From the NCBI GenBank assembly GCA_001938995.1, contig MKZN01000005.1:124001-188000 (forward strand): a stretch of DNA of 64,000 nt, given 5' to 3'. The notes beneath the pieces were generated by a model. The model was not told where the DNA came from, did no database searches, and was given only the letters and a program-made list of their open reading frames with translations. Below, piece after piece: positions 13,295 through 21,426 of this stretch. Both the position numbers and the translations under genes were made by a program. Each line of letters opens with the position of its first letter. Positions within the stretch are counted from its first letter, which is position 1. Source of the DNA: Bacillus pumilus (GTDB taxonomy: Bacteria > Bacillota > Bacilli > Bacillales > Bacillaceae).

Positions 13295-13303
13295 AAATGT
13301 ATG
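13295..13303 (-). promoter_or_regulatory. Candidate sigma-E/K -10 of sigK
   Basis: CATACATTT on the reverse strand matches the sigma-E -10 CATACAnT and lies about 42 nt upstream of the GTG start. The -35 is not convincing. Confidence 0.35.
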
Positions 13304-13393
13304 TGAAGGAGGGGCTGTCTGTGTCTGTACGATGAAAAATTCATCTGATTCGCGAAAATGTGTTTTGTTCGCTTGTCAGTCGTTTTGGTATGT

Positions 13394-13439
13394 TTGCGGT
13401 TTCTTTGCGGTGCTTAGCGGTCATAAAGCGTGCTAAAAT
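13394..13439 (+). promoter_or_regulatory. Phased TTGCGG repeats and -10 upstream of rap
   Basis: TTGCGG at 13394, TTGCGG at 13405 and TAGCGG at 13415, spaced 11 and 10 bp, precede TAAAAT (13434). The -35 region is poor, as in activator-dependent promoters. TTGCGG is the ComA half-site, but ComA boxes are usually inverted, so the factor is uncertain. Confidence 0.4.
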
Positions 13440-13480
13440 ATGTAATTATTAGACCGAAAAGGAAGGGGTTTTTTCGGAAC

Positions 13481-14602
13481 ATGGGGAAGGTTCTATCTTC
13501 ACATGTAGGCATGAAAATTAATGAATGGTATCGGATGATACGGCAGTTCAGTGTTCCAGATGCGGAAATCTTGAAAGCGGAAGTAGAAGCAGAAATTGAA
13601 CAAATGGAAGAGGACCAGCATTTACTGATTTATTATCAGCTCATGTGCTTTCGGCACCAAATCATGCTTGATTATATACACCCTTCAAAATACCAACCTT
13701 TCTCAGTATCTAATCTTGTCGATAAAATCGAAAATTCCAATCATGAGTTATCTGATATGCTGCATTATTACCATGCGTTTTTTCGTGGCATGCATGAGTT
13801 CAGTCAAAAAGAATATTTAGAGGCTGTCAAATATTATCGAGTGGCAGAAAAACAGCTCTCAATGGTGTTTGATGAAATTGAACAAGCTGAATTTCATTTC
13901 AAAGTAGCAGAAGCCTACTATATTATGAAACAAACACATGTGTCCATGCACCATATTTTAAAGGCGCTGGAAATATACGATCAGCATGATGCTTATGCCA
14001 TTCGCATTATTCAGTGCCTCTTTGTGATTTCAGGTAATTATCAAGATTTAAAACGAAAGGACCGGGCGCTGCCTCATTTGAAAAAGGCAAAACAGCTTGC
14101 CTCTCAAATAGATCACCCGCGTATATATAGTTCCGCACTCTATAATGTAGGTAAATGTTATGGGGAACTTGGTTATACAGAGGAAGCGGAACGATATTTA
14201 ACAGAATCCGCTGATCTTGCTCACACAGAGTCACTTCCTACTCTTCCTCACACCCTGTACACGCTTGCGAAACTGCTGTTTAGACAAAATGATCAAGAAC
14301 GCGCATTACGCATATTAGAAGATGGGAAATTATCCGCAAAGAAGCATGAGGACCAGCTCTTCTGTCATATGTTTGATTATCTGGATGCTTTATATGTTCA
14401 GGGGATTAATGAAGAGCAGCTGCAAAAAACCATTGATTATTTGGAAAAACTTAGCCTATACTCTTATATAGAGGATATCTCACTAGAAATTGCGACAGCC
14501 TTAGAAGCCTCTCAACAATACCAGAAGTCCAACCAGTATTATCAGAAATTATTATGGGCTCAAAATCAAATTCAAGAAGGAGAGTGTCTGTATGAATTCT
14601 AA
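13481..14602 (+). CDS. Rap-family tetratricopeptide regulator (orphan, no phr)
   Basis: 373 residues from ATG 13481. The N-terminal three-helix bundle contains KINEWYRMIRQFSVPDAE, the Rap signature, with acidic residues that contact response regulators. From about residue 100 come TPR-type helix pairs (HYYHAFFRGMHEFSQKEY, ALYNVGKCYGELGYTEEAER, LYTLAKLLFRQNDQERALRI). Rap proteins dephosphorylate Spo0F or sequester ComA-type activators and are normally inhibited by a Phr pentapeptide. No Phr precursor with a signal peptide follows; only a 15-codon frame overlaps the end. Its target cannot be told from sequence. It lies divergent from the sigK 5' fragment. Confidence 0.88.
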   Translation: MGKVLSSHVGMKINEWYRMIRQFSVPDAEILKAEVEAEIEQMEEDQHLLIYYQLMCFRHQIMLDYIHPSKYQPFSVSNLVDKIENSNHELSDMLHYYHAFFRGMHEFSQKEYLEAVKYYRVAEKQLSMVFDEIEQAEFHFKVAEAYYIMKQTHVSMHHILKALEIYDQHDAYAIRIIQCLFVISGNYQDLKRKDRALPHLKKAKQLASQIDHPRIYSSALYNVGKCYGELGYTEEAERYLTESADLAHTESLPTLPHTLYTLAKLLFRQNDQERALRILEDGKLSAKKHEDQLFCHMFDYLDALYVQGINEEQLQKTIDYLEKLSLYSYIEDISLEIATALEASQQYQKSNQYYQKLLWAQNQIQEGECLYEF

Positions 14603-14644
14603 GCAATGTTCGACAGTTGAAGAGAGAAACCAAACGTGAAACAA

Positions 14645-14672
14645 AAAGCGGGCCTACATGGTCGGCTTTTTT
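14645..14672 (+). terminator. Terminator of rap
   Basis: AAAGCGGGCC / GGTCGGCTTT stem (one mismatch, one G-T), loop TACAT, then T run. Confidence 0.7.
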
Positions 14673-14766
14673 CTTTGAATATAAAGCATTCGTCAAAAAC
14701 AGTCATTCATTGAAACCAAAAGTCTTGTCGTTTACTATATGAAGAGGGCTTTTGGAGGTGAATGTT

Positions 14767-15492
14767 GTGAAGAAATATATCTTGTTTTTGATCTTGATGT
14801 GCGCGGCTACTGGGTGTTCAAAACCGCAGGAAAGCATCATTGCTTTTGGCGACAGCAATACAAGAGGATCAAACTGGGATTTTCGAGATTATCCAACATC
14901 CGAAAAATGGGTGAATCTCATGAAAAACGTCGAGCGCGGCCAAATGAAGGTGAGTAATGCAGGAATTGGCGGGCAGACAACTGAAGATGCGAAACTACGC
15001 TTTGAACAGGATATTTCAGATCAAAAACCAACCTACGTACTTATCATGTTTGGTACGAATGATGCGGCGATATTAGACGGGAAACATCCCCGAGTGACCA
15101 AAAAACGTTTTAAAGAAAATGTATCGTATTTCATTTCTGAGAGTAGAAAAAAGGGGATCACCCCGATTCTCATGACTTGTGTGCCTGTAGTAGAAGGAGG
15201 CAAAAAAGGCTTATATTATTACGCACGATATCAGTCAACTTATTTTGCTGAAAGAGGCGGAGCGAGAGCTTGGCAGGACTCTTACAATGACATAACGAGA
15301 GAAGTCGCAAAGGATCAGCAAGTTCCACTCGTCGATAATTGGAAAGCTTTTATTCGAGAAGCTGGTGAAAATAGTGACAACGCTCTGATTCAATCCGGTT
15401 TGATTGATCCCTCTGGCAATCATATGACACCTAAAGGGGCAAGGATTATATATAATGAAATCAAAGAGCGTGACGTCATCAAACATTTCTAA
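14767..15492 (+). CDS. yqeF: SGNH/GDSL-family lipoprotein esterase
   Basis: 241 residues, GTG 14767 with GGAGGTG at 6 nt. The lipoprotein signal KKYILFLILMCAATGC places Cys17 as the lipidated residue, so the enzyme is tethered outside the membrane. SGNH blocks are present: FGDSNT (nucleophile Ser), GIGGQTT (Gly), FGTNDA (Asn) and DPSGNHMTPKG (Asp/His). It is probably an esterase or lipase of unknown substrate. Position between sigK and the yqeG operon matches B. subtilis yqeF. Transcribed alone, with terminator-bounded flanks. Confidence 0.85.
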   Translation: MKKYILFLILMCAATGCSKPQESIIAFGDSNTRGSNWDFRDYPTSEKWVNLMKNVERGQMKVSNAGIGGQTTEDAKLRFEQDISDQKPTYVLIMFGTNDAAILDGKHPRVTKKRFKENVSYFISESRKKGITPILMTCVPVVEGGKKGLYYYARYQSTYFAERGGARAWQDSYNDITREVAKDQQVPLVDNWKAFIREAGENSDNALIQSGLIDPSGNHMTPKGARIIYNEIKERDVIKHF

Positions 15493-15569
15493 ATGCAGGC
15501 AATCTGCCTAAACAAGACCATTTTTCCTGCATAAACTAACAGTAATCTTCCTATAAGGAGGTAACTGAT

Positions 15570-15719
15570 ATGTGGGGATGTCCTGGTCCGTACCCTGTGT
15601 GTTCGCCTTATCCAACTCAAGGTGCAGGAATCGGTTACGCTTTTTTTGTTGTGTTCCTTGTCGTTATTCTAGTCGTAGGCGGAGGGTTATGGTATTGGAA
15701 CGAGCAACCTTGCAAATAA
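15570..15719 (+). CDS. YjcZ-family small membrane protein
   Basis: 49 residues, ATG behind AAGGAGG. Begins MWGCPGPYPVCSPYPTQGAG, then a 20-residue hydrophobic helix (YAFFVVFLVVILVVGGGLWY) and a short NEQPCK tail. Gly/Pro/Cys/Tyr-rich start plus one helix is typical of YjcZ-type sporulation proteins of Bacillus. Often sporulation-induced; no clear sporulation promoter seen here. Confidence 0.75.
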   Translation: MWGCPGPYPVCSPYPTQGAGIGYAFFVVFLVVILVVGGGLWYWNEQPCK

Positions 15720-15720
15720 T

Positions 15721-15753
15721 ACACCTCTTCTTTCATCAGAAGGGGTGTTTTTT
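15721..15753 (+). terminator. Terminator of the YjcZ-like gene
   Basis: ACACCTCTTC / GAAGGGGTGT stem (one G-T) with six T. Confidence 0.8.
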
Positions 15754-15855
15754 ACGGAAAATAGTAGTAAGCCTATACCGCAAGTGATATAATATCAGTC
15801 ACCTGAGTTTAAAAAAGAAAGAGCTCGGGAGGCATGGTTCCTGGCGAGAATGGAA

Positions 15856-15996
15856 TTAAGAGGAAACAGAGAGCATATGCCCGAGCGAACGTCTTTTCAT
15901 TTCTGTCTCAATTAATTCAATGAAGTCGCGATTTAAGTTCATTTCATGTGCTTTATAATACGATTCTATAAGTAAATCATCTGACAGCTTTTTCAT
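15856..15996 (-). CDS. sda: Sporulation histidine kinase inhibitor Sda
   Basis: 46 residues from ATG 15996: [20 protein letters not shown] and [20 protein letters not shown], nearly identical to B. subtilis Sda, a helical hairpin that binds the dimerisation domain of KinA and blocks autophosphorylation, delaying sporulation when replication is perturbed. The only good ribosome site (GGGGAGGTG, 16023-16031) lies 26 nt before this ATG. It sits 8 nt from an in-frame ATC (16014) and 11 nt from ATA (16011), whose reading [10 protein letters not shown] matches a remembered N-terminal extension in B. subtilis (MNWVSTMRKL). A non-canonical start giving 51-52 residues is therefore possible. DnaA boxes lie upstream. 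Confidence 0.92.
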   Translation of the reverse strand: MKKLSDDLLIESYYKAHEMNLNRDFIELIETEMKRRSLGHMLSVSS

Positions 15997-16140
15997 ACTA
16001 GAAACCCATATGATGGGAAAAACACCTCCCCTGAAAAAGTTGGCATAAAACTTGAGGAAAAGACATATCATCGTAGGTTGATCGAATGTCTTTGAAGTAC
16101 CTTTAATCTACCATGAATGGGAAACAAGAACAATCGTTCT

Positions 16141-16241
16141 GTTATCCACATGGTTAAGTGGATAACTTGTGGGTAGAGTGTTTATAATTGAATGAAAGCA
16201 TGATGAAATATAGGTGGATAATGTGTGTAAAATTATCCACA
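16141..16241. promoter_or_regulatory. DnaA-box cluster between sda and yqeG
   Basis: Four DnaA boxes: TTATCCACA at 16142-16150 and 16233-16241 (perfect), and one-mismatch reverse copies at 16157-16165 and 16213-16221. They form two inverted pairs, GTTATCCAC...GTGGATAAC and GTGGATAAT...ATTATCCAC. DnaA control of sda is known in B. subtilis, tying the sporulation checkpoint to replication initiation. Confidence 0.85.
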
Positions 16242-16358
16242 CCTGTTGAAGGTCCTCATCATATGTCGAAAACTTTTTCGTTGTATTCGATAGACAGACA
16301 AATTGTGATTTGATTCGACACAATCGCTGATAAACCAATGGAAGAAAGGGTGCAACTT

Positions 16359-16880
16359 GTGCTAAAGAAGTATTTCTTACCGGATGAATTTGTGAAAAGT
16401 ATTTTCCATATTTCTCCGCAAAAACTAAAAGAACGACATGTAAAAGGCATTATTACCGATTTAGATAACACACTAGTAGAATGGGATCGCCCAAGCGCGA
16501 CTCCTCGTTTGATTGAATGGTTTCAAGAGATGAAAGACCACGGGATACAAGTGACGATTGTATCGAACAACAATGAAAAAAGGGTCAAGCTTTTTTCTGA
16601 ACCGGTTCATATCCCGTTTATTTATAAAGCGAGAAAGCCAATGGGTAGAGCCTTTAATAAGGCAGTCGCTGATATGCAATTAAAAAAAGAAGATGTGGTT
16701 GTCATCGGTGACCAGCTCATGACAGATGTTTTGGGTGGAAATCGTCATGGATTCCATACCATTTTGGTCGTTCCTGTCGCTGCCTCTGACGGATTTTTCA
16801 CGAAGTTTAACAGGCAGATCGAACGCAGAATTTTAGGCGCCTTAAAACGCAAGGGCCACATTCAGTGGGAGGAAGAGTAA
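16359..16880 (+). CDS. yqeG: HAD-family phosphatase YqeG
   Basis: 173 residues from GTG 16359 behind GAAAGGGTG; this start gives the B. subtilis length and N terminus (LKKYFLPDEF). HAD class IIIA motifs: ITDLDNTLVEWD (nucleophile Asp and acid/base Asp), TIVSNNN, KPMGRAFNKA with the motif III Lys, and VIGDQLMTDVLGG (metal-binding Asp). The substrate is not established; a mitochondrial relative (GEP4/PTPMT-like) dephosphorylates phosphatidylglycerophosphate, so a similar activity is possible. First gene of the yqeG-yqeM operon, 2 nt from yqeH. Confidence 0.9.
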   Translation: MLKKYFLPDEFVKSIFHISPQKLKERHVKGIITDLDNTLVEWDRPSATPRLIEWFQEMKDHGIQVTIVSNNNEKRVKLFSEPVHIPFIYKARKPMGRAFNKAVADMQLKKEDVVVIGDQLMTDVLGGNRHGFHTILVVPVAASDGFFTKFNRQIERRILGALKRKGHIQWEEE

Positions 16881-16882
16881 TA

Positions 16883-17983
16883 ATGGAAAAGGTTGTTTGT
16901 ATTGGCTGCGGTGTCGCCATTCAGACGGAGAATAAAGATCAATTAGGATATGCGCCGGCAGCATCTCTGTTGAAAGAAGATGTGATTTGCCAGCGCTGTT
17001 TTAGGTTAAAGAACTACAACGAAATGCAAGATGTTTCTTTAACAGAAGACGATTTTTTAAATATTTTACACAGCATTGGCGAAACAGATTCTCTCATTGT
17101 AAAGGTCGTTGATATATTTGACTTTAACGGCAGCTGGATCAACGGACTCAGCCGTATTGTTGGCGGGAATCCGATTTTACTTGTCGGTAACAAAGTCGAT
17201 ATTTTACCGAAATCAGTGAAAAAAGAGCGTCTTGTTCACTGGATGAAGCGGGAAGCTAAAGAAAACGGTTTGAATCCAATAGACGTCTTCTTGATCAGTG
17301 CAAGCAGGGGTCAAGGGGTACCTGAGGTGATGGAAGCCATTGAGCGTTATCGTGAAGGTCGAAATGTCTATGTGGTTGGCTGTACGAATGTTGGAAAATC
17401 AACATTTATCAATCGAATCATCAAAGAAGTGTCTGGGGAAGAGAATGTGATTACTACATCGCAATATCCAGGAACAACACTTGATGCCATAGAAATTCCA
17501 CTTGATGATGGATCAGCTCTATTTGATACGCCAGGCATCATCAACCGTCATCAAATGGCGCACTATGTGAGCAAAAATGATCTGAAGATTTTAACGCCAA
17601 AAAAAGAATTGAAACCGAGAACGTTCCAATTAAATGAAGCGCAAACTCTTTATTTTGGCGGACTAGCTCGATTTGATTACGTGAGAGGCGGCAGAACGTC
17701 ATTTGTGTGCTATATGCCAAATGAACTCAACATTCACCGAACAAAGCGAGAAAATGCAGATGACTTATATGATAAGCATGCTGGAGAGCTGCTTTCACCG
17801 CCATCAAAAGAGGGAATGGAACATTTTCCGCCACTTGTGCCTCATACGTTTACTATTGATCAGCCGAAAATGGACATTGTATTTTCGGGACTAGGTTGGG
17901 TGACAGCGAATGAAGCGGATAAGCAAGTAAAAGTGTATGCGCCAAAAGGTGTTCATGTTTTTGTGAGACGTTCGTTAATTTAA
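16883..17983 (+). CDS. yqeH: Ribosome biogenesis GTPase YqeH
   Basis: 366 residues. The N-terminal treble-clef zinc finger uses Cys6, Cys9, Cys36 and Cys39 (CIGCG...CQRCF). The GTPase domain is circularly permuted: NKVD (G4) and the SASRGQG loop come before GCTNVGKST (P-loop, about residue 167) and DTPGI (G3). The C-terminal domain is predicted to bind RNA or protein. It is needed for 30S subunit maturation. ATG 16883 follows GGAGGAAGAG and lies 2 nt after the yqeG stop, indicating coupled translation. Confidence 0.95.
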   Translation: MEKVVCIGCGVAIQTENKDQLGYAPAASLLKEDVICQRCFRLKNYNEMQDVSLTEDDFLNILHSIGETDSLIVKVVDIFDFNGSWINGLSRIVGGNPILLVGNKVDILPKSVKKERLVHWMKREAKENGLNPIDVFLISASRGQGVPEVMEAIERYREGRNVYVVGCTNVGKSTFINRIIKEVSGEENVITTSQYPGTTLDAIEIPLDDGSALFDTPGIINRHQMAHYVSKNDLKILTPKKELKPRTFQLNEAQTLYFGGLARFDYVRGGRTSFVCYMPNELNIHRTKRENADDLYDKHAGELLSPPSKEGMEHFPPLVPHTFTIDQPKMDIVFSGLGWVTANEADKQVKVYAPKGVHVFVRRSLI

Positions 17984-18004
17984 ACGTTCAAAGGGGGAGA
18001 GACC

Positions 18005-18847
18005 TTGAAACCTTTATACGGATTAATCGGTAACCCTGTTGGTCATTCAATGTCCCCAGATATTCATAATGCGGCATTAAAGGACGCTGGGATAGATGGA
18101 CATTATCATGGGTTTCAAGTTGCAGAAAGCGACCTTGCTCATGCGATTAGAGGCATGAAAGCATTAGGAATCAGTGGCTTTAACGTCACTGTTCCGCACA
18201 AAGTTGAGATTATGCAGTATCTTGACAAAATCGATGTCACTGCTGAACGTTTAGGAGCAGTGAATACGGTACGGCTCGAAGAAGGTCAATTTGTTGGGTA
18301 CAATACAGATGGAGAGGGCTTTTTGCATTCATTGCTTGAAGTTTTAGATCAGCCATTATCAGAGCTATCATTCCTCATGATCGGTGCTGGCGGTGCAGCA
18401 AGAGCCATTTATACGACAATTGCTGAATATGGGCCGAAATGTTTTGATATCACCAACCGCACAATTGAAAAAGCAGAGACTTTAATTGAAAGTACCTCTG
18501 AGAAGGTTCCATCTAGCGCATTGCCGCTGCACGCAGCAGAAGAGCGGCTTCGCGAATATGACGTCATCATTCATACGACGTCGATCGGCATGTCTCCAAA
18601 TGTAGAGGGAACCCCGTTTTCTTTAGCGAATGCAAAAGATACAGCGGTCGTTTGTGATATTGTGTATAATCCAATAGAAACAAAACTACTTAGTGAAGCA
18701 ACACATTTAGGATTAAAAACAGTAGATGGTGTTGGCATGTTTGTTGGTCAAGCAGCAAGAGCGTTTGAACTGTGGACAGGCATCACACCAGATGTTGAAA
18801 GAATGAAGTCAATTGTGATACAGAAATTAGGAGGAACACCATGTTAA
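18005..18847 (+). CDS. aroE: Shikimate dehydrogenase
   Basis: 280 residues, TTG start behind GGGGGAGAG. Reduces 3-dehydroshikimate to shikimate with NADPH in aromatic amino acid synthesis. NPVGHSMSP binds shikimate, NVTVPHK carries the catalytic Lys, NTDGEGF the catalytic Asp, and GAGGAARAI is the NADP loop. The C-terminal GVGMFVGQAARAFELWTG is typical. It overlaps yqeI by 7 nt. Confidence 0.95.
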   Translation: MKPLYGLIGNPVGHSMSPDIHNAALKDAGIDGHYHGFQVAESDLAHAIRGMKALGISGFNVTVPHKVEIMQYLDKIDVTAERLGAVNTVRLEEGQFVGYNTDGEGFLHSLLEVLDQPLSELSFLMIGAGGAARAIYTTIAEYGPKCFDITNRTIEKAETLIESTSEKVPSSALPLHAAEERLREYDVIIHTTSIGMSPNVEGTPFSLANAKDTAVVCDIVYNPIETKLLSEATHLGLKTVDGVGMFVGQAARAFELWTGITPDVERMKSIVIQKLGGTPC

Positions 18848-19131
18848 AAGGAAAGCAAAAACGTTTTTTACGTGCACAAGCACATCATTTAACACCTATC
18901 TTTCAAGTTGGAAAAGGTGGGGTAAATGACAATATGGTCAAGCAAATTTCCGAGGCGCTTGAAGCAAGAGAACTTTTGAAAGTCAGCGTATTGCAAAATT
19001 GCGATGAGGATAAAGGTGAGGTTGCTGTAGCTCTTGCAAAGGGTGCAAAAGCAGAGCTCGTTCAAACGATCGGAAATGTGATTGTCCTTTATAAAGAATC
19101 TAAGGAAAATAAACAAATCAAGCTGCCGTAA
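18841..19131 (+). CDS. yqeI: CRM-domain RNA-binding protein (YhbY family)
   Basis: 96 residues, the usual size. A single CRM domain ([40 protein letters not shown], ending GNVIVLYKE). CRM proteins bind rRNA; E. coli YhbY associates with pre-50S particles. Its ATG overlaps the end of aroE, so translation is coupled. Likely role in large-subunit assembly, by homology. Confidence 0.9.
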   Translation: MLKGKQKRFLRAQAHHLTPIFQVGKGGVNDNMVKQISEALEARELLKVSVLQNCDEDKGEVAVALAKGAKAELVQTIGNVIVLYKESKENKQIKLP

Positions 19132-19144
19132 AGGTGGATGTCAT

Positions 19145-19714
19145 ATGAAAAAAATCGGGTTGTTCGGAGGTACTTTTGATCCTCCGCATAATGGTCATTT
19201 GCTGATGGCGAATGAGGTGCGTTTTCAAGTAGGGCTTGATGAAATTTGGTTTATTCCGAATCATAAGCCCCCTCATAAAACAGGCACAAAACGAACAGAC
19301 AGTCATCACCGCGTGAAAATGGTGGAGGCGGCGATTCAGTCGAATCCACACTTTCGACTCGAACTGATTGAAATGGAACGAGAGGGTCCTTCTTATACAT
19401 TAGATACAGTGGAGCTATTAAAGAAGCGCCATCCTGAGGATGAGTTCTTTTTTATGATTGGAGCAGATATGGTGGATTATTTGCCTAAATGGCATCGAAT
19501 TCAAGATTTACTACAAATGATCACCTTTATTGGGATGAAAAGACCTGGTTATCGTGGGGAGACGACCTATCCGGTTTTGTTTGCGGATGTGCCTCTTTTT
19601 AATGTATCATCGACATTAATAAGGCAGCGAATAGCACTAGGAGAACCTGTAGAATATTTGATTCCGAAAGCTGTCGAGCGTTATATAAAGGAGTATCATT
19701 TATATGAATCGTGA
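19145..19714 (+). CDS. nadD: Nicotinate mononucleotide adenylyltransferase
   Basis: 189 residues from ATG 19145 behind AAAGGTGG. Adenylates NaMN to deamido-NAD in NAD synthesis. [15 protein letters not shown] holds the (H/T)xGH nucleotidyltransferase motif, PNHKPPHK contacts the substrate, and [10 protein letters not shown] is the ISSTxIR ATP-binding motif. It overlaps yqeK by 11 nt. Confidence 0.96.
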   Translation: MKKIGLFGGTFDPPHNGHLLMANEVRFQVGLDEIWFIPNHKPPHKTGTKRTDSHHRVKMVEAAIQSNPHFRLELIEMEREGPSYTLDTVELLKKRHPEDEFFFMIGADMVDYLPKWHRIQDLLQMITFIGMKRPGYRGETTYPVLFADVPLFNVSSTLIRQRIALGEPVEYLIPKAVERYIKEYHLYES

Positions 19715-20267
19715 AGAGGCATTGAACTGTGTCAAAGAACAGTTAACGGAGCATAGATATACACATACGATTGGTGTTATGAATACAGCCATTTCATTAG
19801 CGGAACGGTTCGGTGCAGATGTGAAAAAAGCAGAGCTCGCCGCTATTTTTCATGACTACGCTAAATTTAGACCAAAAGAAGAAATGAAGGGCATCATACA
19901 AAAAGAACGGATGAACCCGCTGTTGCTTGACTATTCTCCCGAGCTTTGGCATGCCCCAGTCGGTGCATATCTTGTCAAAAAAGAAGCCGGAATGGACGAC
20001 CAAGACATTCTGACAGCGATTGAATTCCATACGTCTGGTAGACCTGACATGACTTTACTTGAAAAAGTCATTTATGTTGCTGACTATATTGAACCAGGGC
20101 GTCATTTCCCTGGCGTAGAAGAAGTGAGGGTGTTAGCAGAGAGTGATTTAGACAGCGCGCTGATTCAATCATTAAAAAACACCATAAGCTTCTTAATCAA
20201 AAAAAATCAGCCGATTTTTCCAGATACACTAGCTACTTACAACTCGCTTGTTCAAAAGAACAACTAA
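19704..20267 (+). CDS. yqeK: HD-domain bis(5'-nucleosyl)-tetraphosphatase YqeK
   Basis: 187 residues. The HD domain includes HRYTHTIGV (first metal His), AAIFHDYAK (HD pair), [10 protein letters not shown] and [12 protein letters not shown]. Related YqeK proteins symmetrically hydrolyse Ap4A to two ADP, limiting this stress nucleotide. The ATG lies inside the end of nadD, showing coupling. Earlier literature left it as unknown function, so the activity is by homology. Confidence 0.9.
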   Translation: MNREEALNCVKEQLTEHRYTHTIGVMNTAISLAERFGADVKKAELAAIFHDYAKFRPKEEMKGIIQKERMNPLLLDYSPELWHAPVGAYLVKKEAGMDDQDILTAIEFHTSGRPDMTLLEKVIYVADYIEPGRHFPGVEEVRVLAESDLDSALIQSLKNTISFLIKKNQPIFPDTLATYNSLVQKNN

Positions 20268-20281
20268 GGAGGAATTTTGGA

Positions 20282-20638
20282 ATGGATTCATCATCAATTT
20301 TAAACATCGCAGCAGGAGCGTGCGATGATAAGCGGGCAGAGGATATTATTGCCCTGAATATGCAAGGAATCTCACTTGTAGCAGACTTCTTTCTCATATG
20401 CCACGGTAACTCTGACAAACAAGTTCAAGCCATTGCAAGAGAAGTAAAACATTTGGCGGAAGAAGGCGGCATTGAAGTCAAGAAGATGGAAGGCTTTGAT
20501 GAGGCGAGATGGATCTTGATTGATCTAGGAGACGTCATTGCGCATGTATTCCACAAAGAAGAACGAGGCTACTACAATCTAGAAAAGCTATGGGGAGATG
20601 CGCCGAGAGAAACGCTTTCACTTGGCATTAACTCATGA
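20282..20638 (+). CDS. rsfS: Ribosomal silencing factor RsfS
   Basis: 118 residues. Core ARWILIDLGDVIAHVFHKEE and YYNLEKLWGDAP is the family signature. RsfS binds uL14 on the 50S subunit and blocks joining with 30S under starvation. ATG follows AAGGAGG. The stop overlaps the yqeM start (ATGA). Confidence 0.95.
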   Translation: MDSSSILNIAAGACDDKRAEDIIALNMQGISLVADFFLICHGNSDKQVQAIAREVKHLAEEGGIEVKKMEGFDEARWILIDLGDVIAHVFHKEERGYYNLEKLWGDAPRETLSLGINS

Positions 20639-21378
20639 TTTATCAAGGGTTTGCAGGTGTTTATGATGAACTCATGACCCATGCCCCTTATGAAGAATGG
20701 GTTCAGTGGATAAAGCAGTTTATTGAGCCGAATACAAACATCATTGATGTGGGGTGTGGAACGGGTGAAATCTCACTTCGTTTAGCCGAACATGGTCATA
20801 CAGTGACGGGGGTTGATCTCAGTGAAGAGATGCTAGCGCTTGCTCAGCAAAAAGCACAGGCTCAACACCAGTCGATTCAATTCTTACATCAAGACATGAG
20901 AGAGCTTGAAGGCTTTGATGAAGTGTTTAAAGCAGCAGTCATTTGCTGTGATTCCCTGAACTACTTAAAAAACGAAAATGACGTAAAAAAAACCTTTAAA
21001 AACATGTTTCAACTTTTAGAAGCAGGTGGGGTTTTACTCTTTGATGTGCATACACCATATAAGATGGAACGGGTATTCCCGGGTTCAACTTATGCCGATC
21101 AGGATGAAGAAATCAGCTATATTTGGCAAAGTGAACAAGGGGATGACTTGTACTCAGTCATTCATGAATTAAGCTTTTTCGTGAAGGATGGAGATATGTA
21201 TCAACGTTATGATGAAACGCATGAGCAGCGTACATTCACATTCGACGAATACGCATCGTTTCTAAAGTCTGCTGGCTTTGAGTGTATTGAAGTAACGGCA
21301 GATTTTACGAATGAATCCCCTAGAGAATCCGCTGAAAGGTACTTTATCTCAGCGAAAAAATCAAAAACCATCGTTTAA
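20635..21378 (+). CDS. yqeM: SAM-dependent methyltransferase YqeM
   Basis: 247 residues. Class I Rossmann fold: NIIDVGCGTGEISLRLAE (SAM motif I), VTGVDLSEEML (motif II), FKAAVICCDSLNYL and GVLLFDVHTPYK. Substrate unknown. Starts within an ATGA overlap with rsfS and ends the operon; a strong terminator follows. Confidence 0.88.
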   Translation: MIYQGFAGVYDELMTHAPYEEWVQWIKQFIEPNTNIIDVGCGTGEISLRLAEHGHTVTGVDLSEEMLALAQQKAQAQHQSIQFLHQDMRELEGFDEVFKAAVICCDSLNYLKNENDVKKTFKNMFQLLEAGGVLLFDVHTPYKMERVFPGSTYADQDEEISYIWQSEQGDDLYSVIHELSFFVKDGDMYQRYDETHEQRTFTFDEYASFLKSAGFECIEVTADFTNESPRESAERYFISAKKSKTIV

Positions 21379-21394
21379 TGGAACGATGGTTTTT
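21363..21394. terminator. Bidirectional terminator yqeM/comER
   Basis: AAAAACCATCGTT / AACGATGGTTTTT, 13-bp stem, loop TAATGG; overlaps the yqeM stop and faces the end of comER. Confidence 0.85.
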
Positions 21395-21426
21395 TAAAAC
21401 CCTTTTTTCGCATGTTGCACAAGCCC

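Noticed and set aside
14592..14639. 15-codon frame after rap as a Phr peptide gene
   Set aside because: No signal peptide or Phr-like C terminus, and too short.
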